A stretch of DNA of 64,000 nucleotides from Micromonospora craniellae. Lineage in GTDB: Bacteria > Actinomycetota > Actinomycetes > Mycobacteriales > Micromonosporaceae. A program made the translations under genes and the position numbers. Below the pieces are notes generated by a model. It made no database searches. It saw only the letters and a list, made by a program, of their open reading frames with translations, and was not told the origin of the DNA. Below are positions 53,652 to 62,758 of this stretch, in pieces. The stretch lies in the NCBI RefSeq assembly GCF_014764405.1, contig NZ_CP061725.1, positions 4,464,001-4,528,000 of the forward strand. Reading direction: 5' to 3'. Positions within the stretch are counted from its first letter, which is position 1, and every line of letters begins with the position of its first letter.

Positions 53652-54242
53652 CTACTCCTCGATGTGCAGGGCGGCGTCGGCCGGGCCGATTCGCCAGTCG
53701 GTGAACCGGACGGTCAGGCCGCCCCGGCTCGGGGAGCAGCAGTACGGCCCGGCCGAGGCCACCGCGTCGGGTGCCAGCGGCGCGAGCCGGACCAGCCGCC
53801 ACTGCTCGCCGGCCACCCGGGCGCGTACGGTCAGCGCGTCACCGGTGCGGCTCACGCGGACCGTCACCTCGTGGCCCGCCCACTCGGGCACCTGAGCGAT
53901 CGACCAGTCGGAGAGGTCCCGGGTGACCACGGCGCCGACCTGGGGGTGGCCGTCGCTGACCTCCACCCCGGCCTTCACCCAGTTCCGGTCGTCCACCCAG
54001 ACCAGTACGCCGGCCTGGTCGAACTGTTCCGTGTAGTCGAGCGGGAAGTCCACCTCCACCGCACTGCCCACCGGGAAGGGCGTGAGCAGTGCCGGGGCGT
54101 CGTCGTGTACGAACCCGTAGCTGGTGTGCCGCCACAGGTCGCTGCCTGCTCCCGGTTCGACGCTCAGGACGCCGGCCGGCTCCACGGCCGTCCGCACCGG
54201 CTGTCGATGCCAGGTCCCGCTGGACCACTCGATGTTCCGCAT
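53652..54242 (-). CDS. DUF1349 domain protein
   Basis: 196 residues, concanavalin-like beta-sandwich family. Typical points: WSSGTWHRQPV, DLWRHTSYGFVHDDAPALL, FDQAGVLVWVDDRNWVKAGVE, WSIAQVP, ASAGPYCCSPSRGGLTVRFTDWRIG. No signal peptide. Function of the family is not established; some members sit with carbohydrate enzymes. It is divergent from the GH13 enzyme, 86 bp apart. Confidence 0.88.
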   Translation of the reverse strand: MRNIEWSSGTWHRQPVRTAVEPAGVLSVEPGAGSDLWRHTSYGFVHDDAPALLTPFPVGSAVEVDFPLDYTEQFDQAGVLVWVDDRNWVKAGVEVSDGHPQVGAVVTRDLSDWSIAQVPEWAGHEVTVRVSRTGDALTVRARVAGEQWRLVRLAPLAPDAVASAGPYCCSPSRGGLTVRFTDWRIGPADAALHIEE

Positions 54243-54328
54243 GACCGCACGGTACCGAGCAGCCGCCCTCGGTATGGTCCGGGGCGCACGGGTTTGCCGG
54301 ACGGGCGGTACGGAGAAGGTTCCCGGGC

Positions 54329-55981
54329 ATGTCTGACAGGTGGTACTCGGAGGCGGTCGTGTACTGCCTCGACATCGACACGTACGCGGACTCCGACGGC
54401 GACGGGGTCGGCGACGTTAGGGGCCTGATCGGCCGGCTGGACTACCTGGCCCGGCTGGGCGTGACCTGCCTCTGGCTGCACCCCATCCACCCGTCGCCCA
54501 ACGACGACGACGGGTACGACGTGACCGACTTCTACACCGTCGACCCCCGCTTCGGCACCCTCGGCGACTTCGCCGAACTGCTGCACCAGGCGAGCAACCG
54601 GGGCATCCGGGTGATCATCGACCTGGTGGTGAACCACACCTCCGACCAGCACCCGTGGTTCGTCTCCGCCCGCTCGTCGCCGGACTCGCCGTACCGCGAC
54701 TGGTACGTCTGGTCCGACCAGGAGCCCGCGGACCGGCACCAGGGCATGGTCTTCCCGGGTGAGCAGCACGAGACCTGGACCTACGACCGGACCGCCAAGT
54801 CCTGGTACTACCACCGCTTCTACAGGTTCCAGCCGGACCTCAACACCAGGAACCCCCAGGTACGCGCCGAGATCAAGAAGATCATGTCGTTCTGGCTCCA
54901 GCTCGGGGTGGCCGGGTTCCGGATGGACGCGGTGCCGTTCATCATCGAGCGCACCGAGCCCGGCGACCCGAACCCGGAGCTGGACTTCGAGTTCCTCACC
55001 GAGCTGCGCCAGCACGTGCAGTGGCGTCGGGGCGACGCGGTGCTGCTGGCCGAGGCGAACGTCGAGCCGGACCAACTGCCCGCCTTCTTCGGTGACAGCG
55101 GTGGCTCGGCGAACCGGGTGCACATGCTCTTCGACTTCATGCTCAACGGGCGGCTGATGCTGGCCCTGGCCCGGCAGGACCCGGAGCCGGTGATCGAGGC
55201 GCTGCGCGACACCCCGGCCCTGCCGGAGGGTGGACAGTGGGCCACCTTCCTGCGCAACCACGACGAGATCGACCTGTCCCGGCTCACCGCCGAACAACGC
55301 AACCAGGTGTACGCGCAGTTCGGCCCGGACGAGAGCATGCGGATCTACGACCGGGGCATCCGTCGACGGTTGGCGCCGATGCTGGACAACGACCGGCGGC
55401 GCATCGAGTTGGCGTACTCCCTCCAGTTCTCGCTGCGCGGCACGCCGGTGCTGCGGTACGGCGAGGAGATCGGCATGGGGGAGGACCTGTCGCTACCGGG
55501 GCGGGAGGCGATCCGTACCCCGATGCAGTGGTCCTACGAGCCCAATGCCGGCTTCTCCCGCGCGGCGCCGGAGAAGCTGGTGCGCCCGGTCATCGACAAG
55601 GGCGAGTTCCGGTACGAGAAGGTCAACGTCACCCTGCAACGTCGGGACCGCACCTCGTTGCTCGGTTGGTTCGAGCGGATGATCCGTACGCTGCGCGAGG
55701 CCCCGGAGATCGGCTTCGGCTCGACCACCCACATTGACGTACCGATGCCCCCGGGAGTGCTGGCGCACCGGGCCGACGGACCGACCGGCACGATGGTCTT
55801 CCTGCACAACCTGGGCACCGACGACGCCGAGGTGGACCTGAGCCTGCTGGAGTCGGAGGCGGAGCTGCCGATCGACGTGCTCGCCGACCGCAACTACGAC
55901 GACGTTGGCAAGCTGGACAAGCTCAAGATCGCCGGGCACGGGTACCGCTGGATCCGGCTCTGTCGATCCTGGTCCTCCTGA
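54329..55981 (+). CDS. GH13 alpha-amylase-family enzyme, trehalose-synthase-like
   Basis: 550 residues, cytoplasmic. It opens YSEAVVYCLDIDTYADSDGDGVGDVRGL, and has DLVVNHTSDQHPWF, GFRMDAVPFII (nucleophile Asp near 199), LLAEANVEP (acid/base Glu near 242) and FLRNHDEIDLS (transition-state Asp near 312). The NHDE form and the RLAPMLDNDRRRIELAYSLQFSLRGTPVLRYGEEIGMG block are those of TreS-type maltose/trehalose interconverting enzymes, but its N-terminus and length differ somewhat from TreS. Reaction on maltose, trehalose or another alpha-glucoside is inferred. Confidence 0.9.
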   Translation: MSDRWYSEAVVYCLDIDTYADSDGDGVGDVRGLIGRLDYLARLGVTCLWLHPIHPSPNDDDGYDVTDFYTVDPRFGTLGDFAELLHQASNRGIRVIIDLVVNHTSDQHPWFVSARSSPDSPYRDWYVWSDQEPADRHQGMVFPGEQHETWTYDRTAKSWYYHRFYRFQPDLNTRNPQVRAEIKKIMSFWLQLGVAGFRMDAVPFIIERTEPGDPNPELDFEFLTELRQHVQWRRGDAVLLAEANVEPDQLPAFFGDSGGSANRVHMLFDFMLNGRLMLALARQDPEPVIEALRDTPALPEGGQWATFLRNHDEIDLSRLTAEQRNQVYAQFGPDESMRIYDRGIRRRLAPMLDNDRRRIELAYSLQFSLRGTPVLRYGEEIGMGEDLSLPGREAIRTPMQWSYEPNAGFSRAAPEKLVRPVIDKGEFRYEKVNVTLQRRDRTSLLGWFERMIRTLREAPEIGFGSTTHIDVPMPPGVLAHRADGPTGTMVFLHNLGTDDAEVDLSLLESEAELPIDVLADRNYDDVGKLDKLKIAGHGYRWIRLCRSWSS

Positions 55982-56038
55982 GACGTGCGGGAGGTGGGTT
56001 AGGCTCCTGCCGTCGAGCGAGGTTACCGGGAGGTAGGC

Positions 56039-56797
56039 ATGTCGGAGGGGCAGCGGGTCGCGATCGTGACCGGGGCGGCGCGGGGAATCGGCGCGGCCAC
56101 CGCCAGGCGGTTGGCCGCCGACGGGCTGGCCGTCGCGGTGGTCGACATCGAGGAGTCGGCCACCGAGGAGACGGTTGGCGCGATCACGGCAGCCGGTGGC
56201 CGGGCGCTCGGCGTCGGCGCGGACGTGTCCGACCGGGCACAGGTGGAGGCCGCCGTCGAGCGGGTCGCCACCGAGTTGGGCGGGCCGACCGTGCTGGTCA
56301 ACAACGCCGGGGTGCTGCGGGACAACCTGCTGTTCAAGATGACCGACGCCGACTGGGACACGGTCATGGGCGTACACCTGCGGGGTGCCTTCCTGGTCAG
56401 CCAGGCCGCGCAGAAGCACATGGTCGAGGCCAGGTGGGGTCGGATCGTCAGCATCTCCAGCACGTCCGCGCTGGGCAACCGGGGGCAGGCGAACTACTCC
56501 GCCGCCAAGGCCGGGCTCCAGGGGTTCACCAAGACCCTCGCCATCGAGTTGGGGCCGTTCGGGGTGACCGTCAACGCGGTGGCGCCCGGCTTCATCGTCA
56601 CCGACATGACCGCGGCCACCGCCGCCCGGATGAAGATCGACTTCGAGGCGATGCAGAAGCACGCCGAGGGGGAGATCCCGGTCCGCCGGGTCGGGCGGCC
56701 CGAGGACGTGGCACACACCATCTCGTTCCTGGCCAGCGAGGGCGCGTCCTTCGTCTCCGGTCAGGTGGTCTATGTCGCGGGCGGTCCCCGCGGCTGA
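56039..56797 (+). CDS. 3-oxoacyl-ACP reductase-type SDR
   Basis: 252 residues. TGAARGIGAATARRLA cofactor turn, VDIEESATEE, NNAGVLRDNLLFKM, active-site Ser in SISSTSALGNRGQANYSAAK with YxxxK, and VAPGFIVTDMT. Complete FabG-like enzyme reducing a beta-keto group with NADPH; fatty-acid, polyketide or secondary substrates possible since it is not in a fab cluster. GGGAGGT is five bases before the ATG. Copy 5 of the dispersed palindrome begins 40 bp after the stop. Confidence 0.93.
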   Translation: MSEGQRVAIVTGAARGIGAATARRLAADGLAVAVVDIEESATEETVGAITAAGGRALGVGADVSDRAQVEAAVERVATELGGPTVLVNNAGVLRDNLLFKMTDADWDTVMGVHLRGAFLVSQAAQKHMVEARWGRIVSISSTSALGNRGQANYSAAKAGLQGFTKTLAIELGPFGVTVNAVAPGFIVTDMTAATAARMKIDFEAMQKHAEGEIPVRRVGRPEDVAHTISFLASEGASFVSGQVVYVAGGPRG

Positions 56798-56837
56798 TCC
56801 GGGCCGCCGTCCGGGCTCCTTCCTGCACCCCTCAGGT

Positions 56838-56892
56838 GTTAGGAAGGGGCCCTTCCTATACACCAGGCGTTAGGAGGGGACCCTTCCTTACA
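56838..56892 (-). repeat. Dispersed 55-bp palindrome, copy 5
   Basis: On the minus strand: TGTAAGGAAGGGTCCCC, loop TAACGCCTGGTGTATAG, GGGCCCCTTCCTAAC. It lies between convergent genes and contains the TAA stop (56888-56890) of the minus-strand membrane protein. Confidence 0.92.
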
Positions 56893-57304
56893 TCCGGGGG
56901 CGGGTGAACCAGAGCCAGGCCAGGCCGAGGACGGGCAGCGCCAGCGGGATGTAGCCGTATCCGCTGCCGAAACCGGACCAGACCGTCTCGTCCGGGAACA
57001 GGTCGGGACGGGCAAGGCTGAACGCGCCGACCCCGACCACACCGACCAGTTCGACGAGGCAACAGGCCAGGGCGACCTGGCGGCCCGCGTGCCCGGCCCG
57101 GGTCAGCCCCACCGCCGCCACGATGTAGACCACCGCGGCCAGCGCGGAGAGCAGGTACGCCAGCGGCGCCTCGTCGAACCGGGTGATGATCTGAAGGCTG
57201 GCGCGACTGGTGGCGGCGATCGCGAAGAGCAGGTACACCGCGATCAGCAGGCGGCCGGGCCCGGCGTTGGTCCGGGTCGGTCCGGTGGTCCGCGCCTCAG
57301 TCAC
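56888..57304 (-). CDS. Four-helix small membrane protein
   Basis: 138 residues from GTG 57304. Four membrane helices: LLIAVYLLFAIAATSRA, LAYLLSALAAVVYIVAAVGLT, QVALACCLVELVGVVGVGAF, IPLALPVLGLAWLWF. It resembles a conserved actinobacterial integral membrane family without known function. Its start overlaps the end of the upstream gene (GTGACTGA), so both are one operon. The stop codon is supplied by copy 5 of the dispersed palindrome. Confidence 0.82.
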   Translation of the reverse strand: MTEARTTGPTRTNAGPGRLLIAVYLLFAIAATSRASLQIITRFDEAPLAYLLSALAAVVYIVAAVGLTRAGHAGRQVALACCLVELVGVVGVGAFSLARPDLFPDETVWSGFGSGYGYIPLALPVLGLAWLWFTRPRM

Positions 57305-57692
57305 CGAGCACCTCCCACGTCTGCTGGAGCCGCACCACGACCACCGGCGTCACCAGGCAGACCGCGCAGACGATCGCCGAGCCCCAGCGGGTCGGCTCCA
57401 TCCGGGCCAGCACTGCGGCCAGTGGTGGCAGGCAGACCAGCGTCACCAGGTAGCCGAGGAACGTCCCCGGCTCGCCGGGCTGCTCGCCACCGGCGAGGGC
57501 CACCCCGGCCAGCACCGCCAGCCCGAGCAGCGCCAGCTCCAGCACGGCCAGACCGATCATCTGTACCCGGTCCGGCGCCCGGTGGCGCAGCGTGGCCACC
57601 AGGGCCCACGCGGCGACCAGCAGCGACAGCACGATGGCGACGGTCGCCGGGACGCCGTCGAGCGGGGACCCGGCAGCAGACGTGGCAGTCAC
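57297..57692 (-). CDS. Small membrane protein, operon partner
   Basis: 131 residues from GTG 57692, about four membrane helices (VAIVLSLLVAAWALVATLRH, IGLAVLELALLGLAVLAGVALAGG, FLGYLVTLVCLPPLAAVLARM, WGSAIVCAVCLVTPVVVVRL). No known domain. Overlaps the next gene by eight bases; the two probably form a heteromeric membrane complex. Two palindromes lie upstream. Confidence 0.8.
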   Translation of the reverse strand: MTATSAAGSPLDGVPATVAIVLSLLVAAWALVATLRHRAPDRVQMIGLAVLELALLGLAVLAGVALAGGEQPGEPGTFLGYLVTLVCLPPLAAVLARMEPTRWGSAIVCAVCLVTPVVVVRLQQTWEVLGD

Positions 57693-57740
57693 CGGGTTCG
57701 TCCGGTGCTCGTTCCGATCACCGGCCCACTCTACTAACTC

Positions 57741-57786
57741 GGAAGTAGACCTACTTCCTCCCGATTAGGGCCGCTTCGCGAAGCGG
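57741..57786. promoter_or_regulatory. Two palindromes in a divergent promoter region
   Basis: GGAAGTA-GACC-TACTTCC (57741-57758) and CCGCTTCGCGAAGCGG (57771-57786), about 1.5 turns apart, between the membrane-protein operon and the Gfo/Idh gene. Both are good regulator-site candidates; the second is a perfect 16-bp palindrome. Confidence 0.45.
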
Positions 57787-57886
57787 AGCGACAAGGACTA
57801 ACCCCCGTAGTACAGGCGGTGCTGGACTAGCGTGGACCGCGCGCCGCAGGTCGGCTGCGGCAGGCGAGACGGCGGAGGTATCGGGT

Positions 57887-58789
57887 ATGCGGTTCGGGTT
57901 GTTCGGCACCGGCCACTGGGCGGCGCAGACGCACGCAGCGGCGCTGGACGCGCACCCGAGGGCGGAACTGGTGGGCGTCTGGGGACGCAACCCGGATCGG
58001 GCCGCCGCGCTGGCCACCCGGTACGGCGTATCGGCCTTCACCGAGGTCGAGGCGTTGATCGAGGCGTGTAAGGCGGTGGCCGTGGCGCTGCCTCCGGACG
58101 TGCAGGCCGACATCGCCGCCCGGGCCGCCACCGCCGGCCGTCACCTGCTGCTGGACAAGCCGCTGGCGTTGACCGTCGCCGACGCGGACCGGGTGGTCGA
58201 GGCGGCCGCCGCCTCCGGCGTGGCCTCGGTGGTCTTCTTCACCGGCCGGTACCAGCCGGAGGTCGCCGGGTTCATCACGGCCGTCGCGGCGGCCGGCGCC
58301 TGGCACACCGCCACCGTGATCCGGTTCGCCTCGATCTTTCAGCCCAGCAGCCCGTACGCCCAGTCGCCCTGGCGGCGCGAGCACGGCGCGCTCTGGGACA
58401 TCGGCCCGCACGCGCTGTCCGTCCTGCTGCCGGTGCTGGGCCGGGTGACCCGGGTGACGGCTGCGGACGGCCCCGGTGGCCTGGTGCACCTGCTGCTCAC
58501 CCACGAGGGTGGGGCCACCAGCACGGTGGCGCTGACCCTGGACGCCCCGCCCGAGGCGGTGGCGGCGGAGTTCACCCTCTACGGCGACAACGGCGTCGAG
58601 CAGTTGCCGGAGCCGAGCGGTTCCACGGCGACCGCGTTCGGCGTGGCGGTCGACCAACTGCTGGCCGAGGTCGACGGCGGCACCCGGGACCACCGCTGCG
58701 ACGTCCGCTTCGGCCGCGAGGTGGTCGCCGTCCTGGCCGCCGCCGAGACCGCCCGCGCCCGCTCCGCCACCGTCGACCTTCCCGCCTGA
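57887..58789 (+). CDS. Gfo/Idh/MocA-family oxidoreductase
   Basis: 300 residues. N-terminal Rossmann fold (FGLFGTGHWAAQTHAAAL, GVWGRNPDRAAALA), the DKPLALT segment with the conserved Lys of the active site (HLLLDKPLA), and a C-terminal beta-sheet substrate domain with WDIGPHALSVLL carrying the likely His. NAD(P)-dependent oxidation of a sugar, inositol or related compound; substrate not visible. GGAGGT is eight bases before the ATG. Confidence 0.92.
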   Translation: MRFGLFGTGHWAAQTHAAALDAHPRAELVGVWGRNPDRAAALATRYGVSAFTEVEALIEACKAVAVALPPDVQADIAARAATAGRHLLLDKPLALTVADADRVVEAAAASGVASVVFFTGRYQPEVAGFITAVAAAGAWHTATVIRFASIFQPSSPYAQSPWRREHGALWDIGPHALSVLLPVLGRVTRVTAADGPGGLVHLLLTHEGGATSTVALTLDAPPEAVAAEFTLYGDNGVEQLPEPSGSTATAFGVAVDQLLAEVDGGTRDHRCDVRFGREVVAVLAAAETARARSATVDLPA

Positions 58790-58872
58790 CCCGCGTCGGC
58801 GACAAACACGCGTGATCATGGCCCTTCGGGCCGTGCTGACCTGGCCGGAGTTCGAGTGGCGGCTCGCCGGGT

Positions 58873-59064
58873 CTAGGTCGCCGCGCGCAACGCCTCACCG
58901 AGTTCGCCCGGCGAACCGAACTGCTCCACCGGCAGCGCCCGGACGGTCTCCAACTGCTCGGTGCTGGCGCCGTTCTCCTGGCACCAGCGGATCAGGTCCT
59001 CGCGCGAGACGGGAAAGTCCAGCCCCGTGAGGTGCTCCGGCAGGAAGGCGCCGCTGTCGGTCAT
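58873..59064 (-). CDS. DUF2795 protein
   Basis: 63 residues: EHLTGLDFPVSREDLIRWCQENGASTEQLETVRALPVEQFGSPGELGEAL. A small helical family common in actinobacteria; function unknown. Begins opposite to the esterase-family gene, 85 bp from it. Confidence 0.88.
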   Translation of the reverse strand: MTDSGAFLPEHLTGLDFPVSREDLIRWCQENGASTEQLETVRALPVEQFGSPGELGEALRAAT

Positions 59065-59149
59065 GACGCCGTCCTACCCACCCGACCGCACCGGCACACC
59101 CCCGGCACCCCGGCGCGTTTGCTCATCGGGGTGCCGGGTAGCCGCAGGC

Positions 59150-60406
59150 ATGCTGGTACACCGGCTCGGCGCGCCGAGCGACCTCGACCCGTTGCTGGAG
59201 CGAGTCCGGGACGTCCGGGTGGTGATGATCGGCGAGGCGACGCACGGGAGCCACGACTACTACCGCATCCGCGAACAGCTCACCCGGCGGTTGATCGCCG
59301 AATGCGGGTTCAGTTTCGTCGCGGTGGAGGGCGACTGGCCGGACTGCGACCGGGTGAACAGTTCGGTGACCGCTGCGCCGGGTGGCGCGGTCGAGCCGCA
59401 GACCACGCTGGAGCGCTTCGAGCGCTGGCCGACGTGGATGTGGTCCAACGCCGAGACGGCCCGGTTCTGTCGCTGGCTGCGGGCCTGGAACCTGGAGCGG
59501 CCCGAGCCGTCCCGGGTCGGGTTCCACGGTCTCGACGTGTACAGCCTCTGGGAGTCGATGCAGGCGATCTTCGACTATCTCGGCGAGGAGGATCCCGCAT
59601 CGCTGGAGGCGGCCCAGGACGCGTACCGGTGCTTCGAGCCGTACGGCAAGCAGGTCGAGGAGTACGGCCTGGCGAGTCGCTTCGTCTCCGCCCGCTGCGA
59701 GCAGGAGGTGGTGCGGCTGCTGGCGCGTACCCGGGAACACGCCGCCACCGACGGGCCGGGCGCCTTCTCGGCCTGGCAGAACGCGGAGGTGGTGGCCGGC
59801 GCGGAGCGGTACTACCGGGAGATGGTGGCCGGCGGGCCGGGGTCGTGGAACATCCGGGACGGCCACATGGCCGATACCCTGGACCGGTTGCTGGACCGAT
59901 ACGGGCCGGGCGCCCGGGGCGTCGTCTGGGCGCACAACACCCACGTCGGCGACGCGCGGGCCACCGACATGGCCGCCGACGGGATGCTCAACATCGGCCA
60001 GCTCGCCCGGGAACGCTACGGACCGGACGGGGTGGTCCTGATCGGGTTCGGCAGCTATCGCGGCACGGTGACGGCCGCGCCGCGCTGGGGTTCCCCGGCC
60101 GAGGCGATGGTGGTGCCGCCGGCCCGCCCCGGTTCGCTGGAGCACCGGCTGCACGAGCTGATGCCGGATCGGGCGGTGCTGGTCTTCGGCGGGCCGGACC
60201 AGCCGGGCTGGGTCACCGACGCGCTCGACCACCGGGCGATCGGTGTGGTCTACGACCCGTCGTTCGAGTCCTGGGGCAACTACGTGCCGACCCGGCTCGG
60301 GGAGCGGTACGACGCCTTCGTCTGGTGTGACGAGACCAGCGCCCTGCACCCGCTGCCCGCGCTGACCACCCTGGGTGAGATGGAGACGTACCCCGCCGGC
60401 GTCTGA
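59150..60406 (+). CDS. Erythromycin-esterase-family protein
   Basis: 418 residues, cytoplasmic. MIGEATHGSHDYYRIREQLTRRLI with the Glu/His pair of the family near residues 28-33, FVAVEGDWPDC, FHGLDVYSLWESM, VVWAHNTHVGDA and GFGSYRGTVTAA. True EreA/B enzymes open the macrolide lactone ring; most chromosomal members have unknown substrates and are often linked to phosphoribosyltransferases. Resistance function should not be assumed. Copy 6 of the palindrome follows 23 bp after the stop. Confidence 0.9.
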   Translation: MLVHRLGAPSDLDPLLERVRDVRVVMIGEATHGSHDYYRIREQLTRRLIAECGFSFVAVEGDWPDCDRVNSSVTAAPGGAVEPQTTLERFERWPTWMWSNAETARFCRWLRAWNLERPEPSRVGFHGLDVYSLWESMQAIFDYLGEEDPASLEAAQDAYRCFEPYGKQVEEYGLASRFVSARCEQEVVRLLARTREHAATDGPGAFSAWQNAEVVAGAERYYREMVAGGPGSWNIRDGHMADTLDRLLDRYGPGARGVVWAHNTHVGDARATDMAADGMLNIGQLARERYGPDGVVLIGFGSYRGTVTAAPRWGSPAEAMVVPPARPGSLEHRLHELMPDRAVLVFGGPDQPGWVTDALDHRAIGVVYDPSFESWGNYVPTRLGERYDAFVWCDETSALHPLPALTTLGEMETYPAGV

Positions 60407-60429
60407 GCGCCGCCTGGCGGCACCCTGAC

Positions 60430-60484
60430 GTTAGGAGGGGTCCCCTGCTATGCACGAGGCGTTGGCAGGGGACCCTTCCTCACC
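60430..60484 (-). repeat. Dispersed 55-bp palindrome, copy 6
   Basis: On the minus strand: GGTGAGGAAGGGTCCCC, loop CAACGCCTCGTGCATAG, GGGGACCCCTCCTAAC. It has lost the leading TGTAA of other copies. Between the convergent esterase-family and MMPL genes. Confidence 0.9.
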
Positions 60485-60486
60485 TC

Positions 60487-62721
60487 TCACCGGCCGGCGT
60501 GCGCCTTGTCGTCGAGCATGGCGCGCAGCTTCTCGCCCTCGATATCGACGTTGGGCAGGATCCGGTCCAGCCGGCGCGGCAACCACCAGGCCACCTTGCC
60601 GAGCAGCGACATCACCGCCGGGACGATGGTCATCCGGACCACGAAGGCGTCGATGGCCACACCGATGGCGAGCGCGAAACCCATCGACTTGATGACCGGG
60701 TCGTCGAGGAAGACGAAGCCACCGAAGACCGACGTCATGATCAGCGCGGCGGCGGTGACCACCCGGGCACCGTGCCCCATCCCGTTGATGGTGGCCTGCT
60801 CGGCGGTGTCGCCGTGCACGAAGTCCTCCCGCATCCGGGAGACCAGGAAGACCTCGTAATCCATGGCCAGGCCGAACAGGATGCCGATCAGCAGGATCGG
60901 CAGGAAGCTGATCAGTGGGCCCGGGGTGTCCAGGCCGACAAGATCGGCCAGGTGCCCCTGCTGGAACACCGCGACCGTGAGGCCGAAGGTGGCCGCCACG
61001 GTGAGCAGGAAGCCCAGCGCCGCCTTGACCGGCACCAGCACCGACCGGAACACCAGCATCAGCAGCAGGATCGACAGGCCGACCACCAGGGCCAGGTAGA
61101 CCGGCATCGCGTCGGAGAGCTTCTCCGAGATGTCGATGCCGATCGCGGTCACGCCGGTCAGCAGTACGTCGGCGCCCTGGACGTCGTCGACCGCCGTACG
61201 GATCTCCTGCACCATGGTCTCGGTGGCCGGGTCGGTCGGGCCGGTCTGCGGGATCACCCCGAGCAGTGCGGTCCGGCCGTCCGGGCTGAGCTGCGGCGGA
61301 GCCACTGCCAGTACGTTCTCGGTGTTCTGCACCAGGGTGGCCACCTGCGGCACGGCGGCGGCGGTGGCCTGCGCGTCGTCGCCGGACACGACCACCGCGA
61401 GACGACCGGTGAAGCCCGGCCCGAAGCCCTCGGTGATCAGGTCGTTGGCGACCCGGGGAGCCGAGCCCGCCGGCGCGGTGCCGGCGTCGGGCAGGGCGAG
61501 ACGCATGTCCGTGGCGGGCAGCGCGAGCAGACCGAGTCCGATCACTCCGGCCAGGATCACGGGGATCCGGAAGCGGGTGAGGAACGTCGCCCAGCGGAAC
61601 CCGAACGCCGAGCGGTCCTCGCCGGTGATGGTGGCCGCGTCGGGGCCGACGCCGCTCCCGGCCGTCTCCGGCGCGGTCTGGTCGCCGTCGGTGGCCTGCG
61701 GAGTGCCCGTACGCAGCCGGCGGGGCAGCACCCGACGGCCGGCGAAGCCGAGCAGTGCCGGTTGCAGGGTGATCGCCACCAGCACCGCGATGGTCACCGT
61801 GCCGGCCGCGGCCAGACCCATCACGGTCAGGAACGGGATGTTCACCACCGACAGCCCGGCGAGGGCGATGACCACGGTGGCCCCGGCGAAGACCACCGCC
61901 GACCCGGCGGTGCCCACCGCTCGACCGATCGCCTCGTCGGCGGGCAGCCCTTCGAGGAGGTTCTGCCGGTAGCGGGAGGTGATGAAGAGCGAGTAGTCGA
62001 TGCCGACGGCGAGGCCGAGCATCAGCGCGAGGATCGGCGCGGTGCTGGTCAACTCGACCACGCTGCTGAGCGCGAACAGGCCGGCCATGCCGACGCCGAC
62101 ACCGATCAGCGCGTTGAGCATGGTCATCCCGGCCGCTACCAGCGAGCCGAAGGTGATCACCAGGACGATCAGGGCGACCGCGACACCGATCGCCTCGGTC
62201 GAGCCCACCTCGGGCTCGGCGTTGAGCACCTCACCGCCGGGGGCGACCTGCCAGCCCTGCGCCTGGGCCTGGGTGCCGACCTGCCCGTACGCTTCCCGCT
62301 GCTCCTCGGTGATCTGCTCGGCGCCACCGCCGAACTGCACCTGGACCAGCGCGTACCGGCCGTCCGGCGAGACGGCGCCGACCTGGAACGGGTCAACGGC
62401 GGCGAGTACGCCGGGCACTGCCGTGGCCTCCTGGGTGACCGACTGGATCACCGCCTGGCCTTCGGGTGTGCCGAGTTGTCCCTCGGCGGGCGCCTTGACG
62501 GCGATCGTGCCGGTCGCGCCGGACGCCGCCGGGAACTGCTCGGCGAGCAGGTCGAGAGCGCGCTGCGACTCGGTCCCGGGCATGGTGAAGTTGCTGGCCG
62601 TCGGGCCGCGCAGGGTTGCTGCGGCCAGGCCGAGCCCGACGAGTACGACGAGCCAGATCGCGGCCACGAGCCGCCGTCGGCGCATCGAACTCCGGCCAAG
62701 CCGGTAGAGCAGGGTCGCCAT
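60487..62721 (-). CDS. MMPL-family RND transporter
   Basis: 744 residues. Two-fold repeat with about twelve membrane helices and two outside domains (about 40-190 and 400-540). Typical blocks: the first helix after MRRRRLVAAIWLVVLVGL, GIDYSLFITSRYRQNL in the first MMPL half, GLAMDYEVFLVSRMREDFVHG in the second (proton-relay Asp), and IMTSVFGGFVFLDDPVIKSMGFALAIG. Exports lipids or hydrophobic compounds using the proton gradient. AAAGGA precedes the ATG. Downstream of and co-directional with a TetR gene, 37 bp apart. Confidence 0.94.
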   Translation of the reverse strand: MATLLYRLGRSSMRRRRLVAAIWLVVLVGLGLAAATLRGPTASNFTMPGTESQRALDLLAEQFPAASGATGTIAVKAPAEGQLGTPEGQAVIQSVTQEATAVPGVLAAVDPFQVGAVSPDGRYALVQVQFGGGAEQITEEQREAYGQVGTQAQAQGWQVAPGGEVLNAEPEVGSTEAIGVAVALIVLVITFGSLVAAGMTMLNALIGVGVGMAGLFALSSVVELTSTAPILALMLGLAVGIDYSLFITSRYRQNLLEGLPADEAIGRAVGTAGSAVVFAGATVVIALAGLSVVNIPFLTVMGLAAAGTVTIAVLVAITLQPALLGFAGRRVLPRRLRTGTPQATDGDQTAPETAGSGVGPDAATITGEDRSAFGFRWATFLTRFRIPVILAGVIGLGLLALPATDMRLALPDAGTAPAGSAPRVANDLITEGFGPGFTGRLAVVVSGDDAQATAAAVPQVATLVQNTENVLAVAPPQLSPDGRTALLGVIPQTGPTDPATETMVQEIRTAVDDVQGADVLLTGVTAIGIDISEKLSDAMPVYLALVVGLSILLLMLVFRSVLVPVKAALGFLLTVAATFGLTVAVFQQGHLADLVGLDTPGPLISFLPILLIGILFGLAMDYEVFLVSRMREDFVHGDTAEQATINGMGHGARVVTAAALIMTSVFGGFVFLDDPVIKSMGFALAIGVAIDAFVVRMTIVPAVMSLLGKVAWWLPRRLDRILPNVDIEGEKLRAMLDDKAHAGR

Positions 62722-62758
62722 GAGGTCCTTTCCCTCGGTCAGTGAATGGTGGAACTGG

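Noticed and set aside
59150..60406. Macrolide resistance function for the erythromycin-esterase-family protein
   Set aside because: The family is broad and most chromosomal members are not shown to act on macrolides; no macrolide cluster is nearby.
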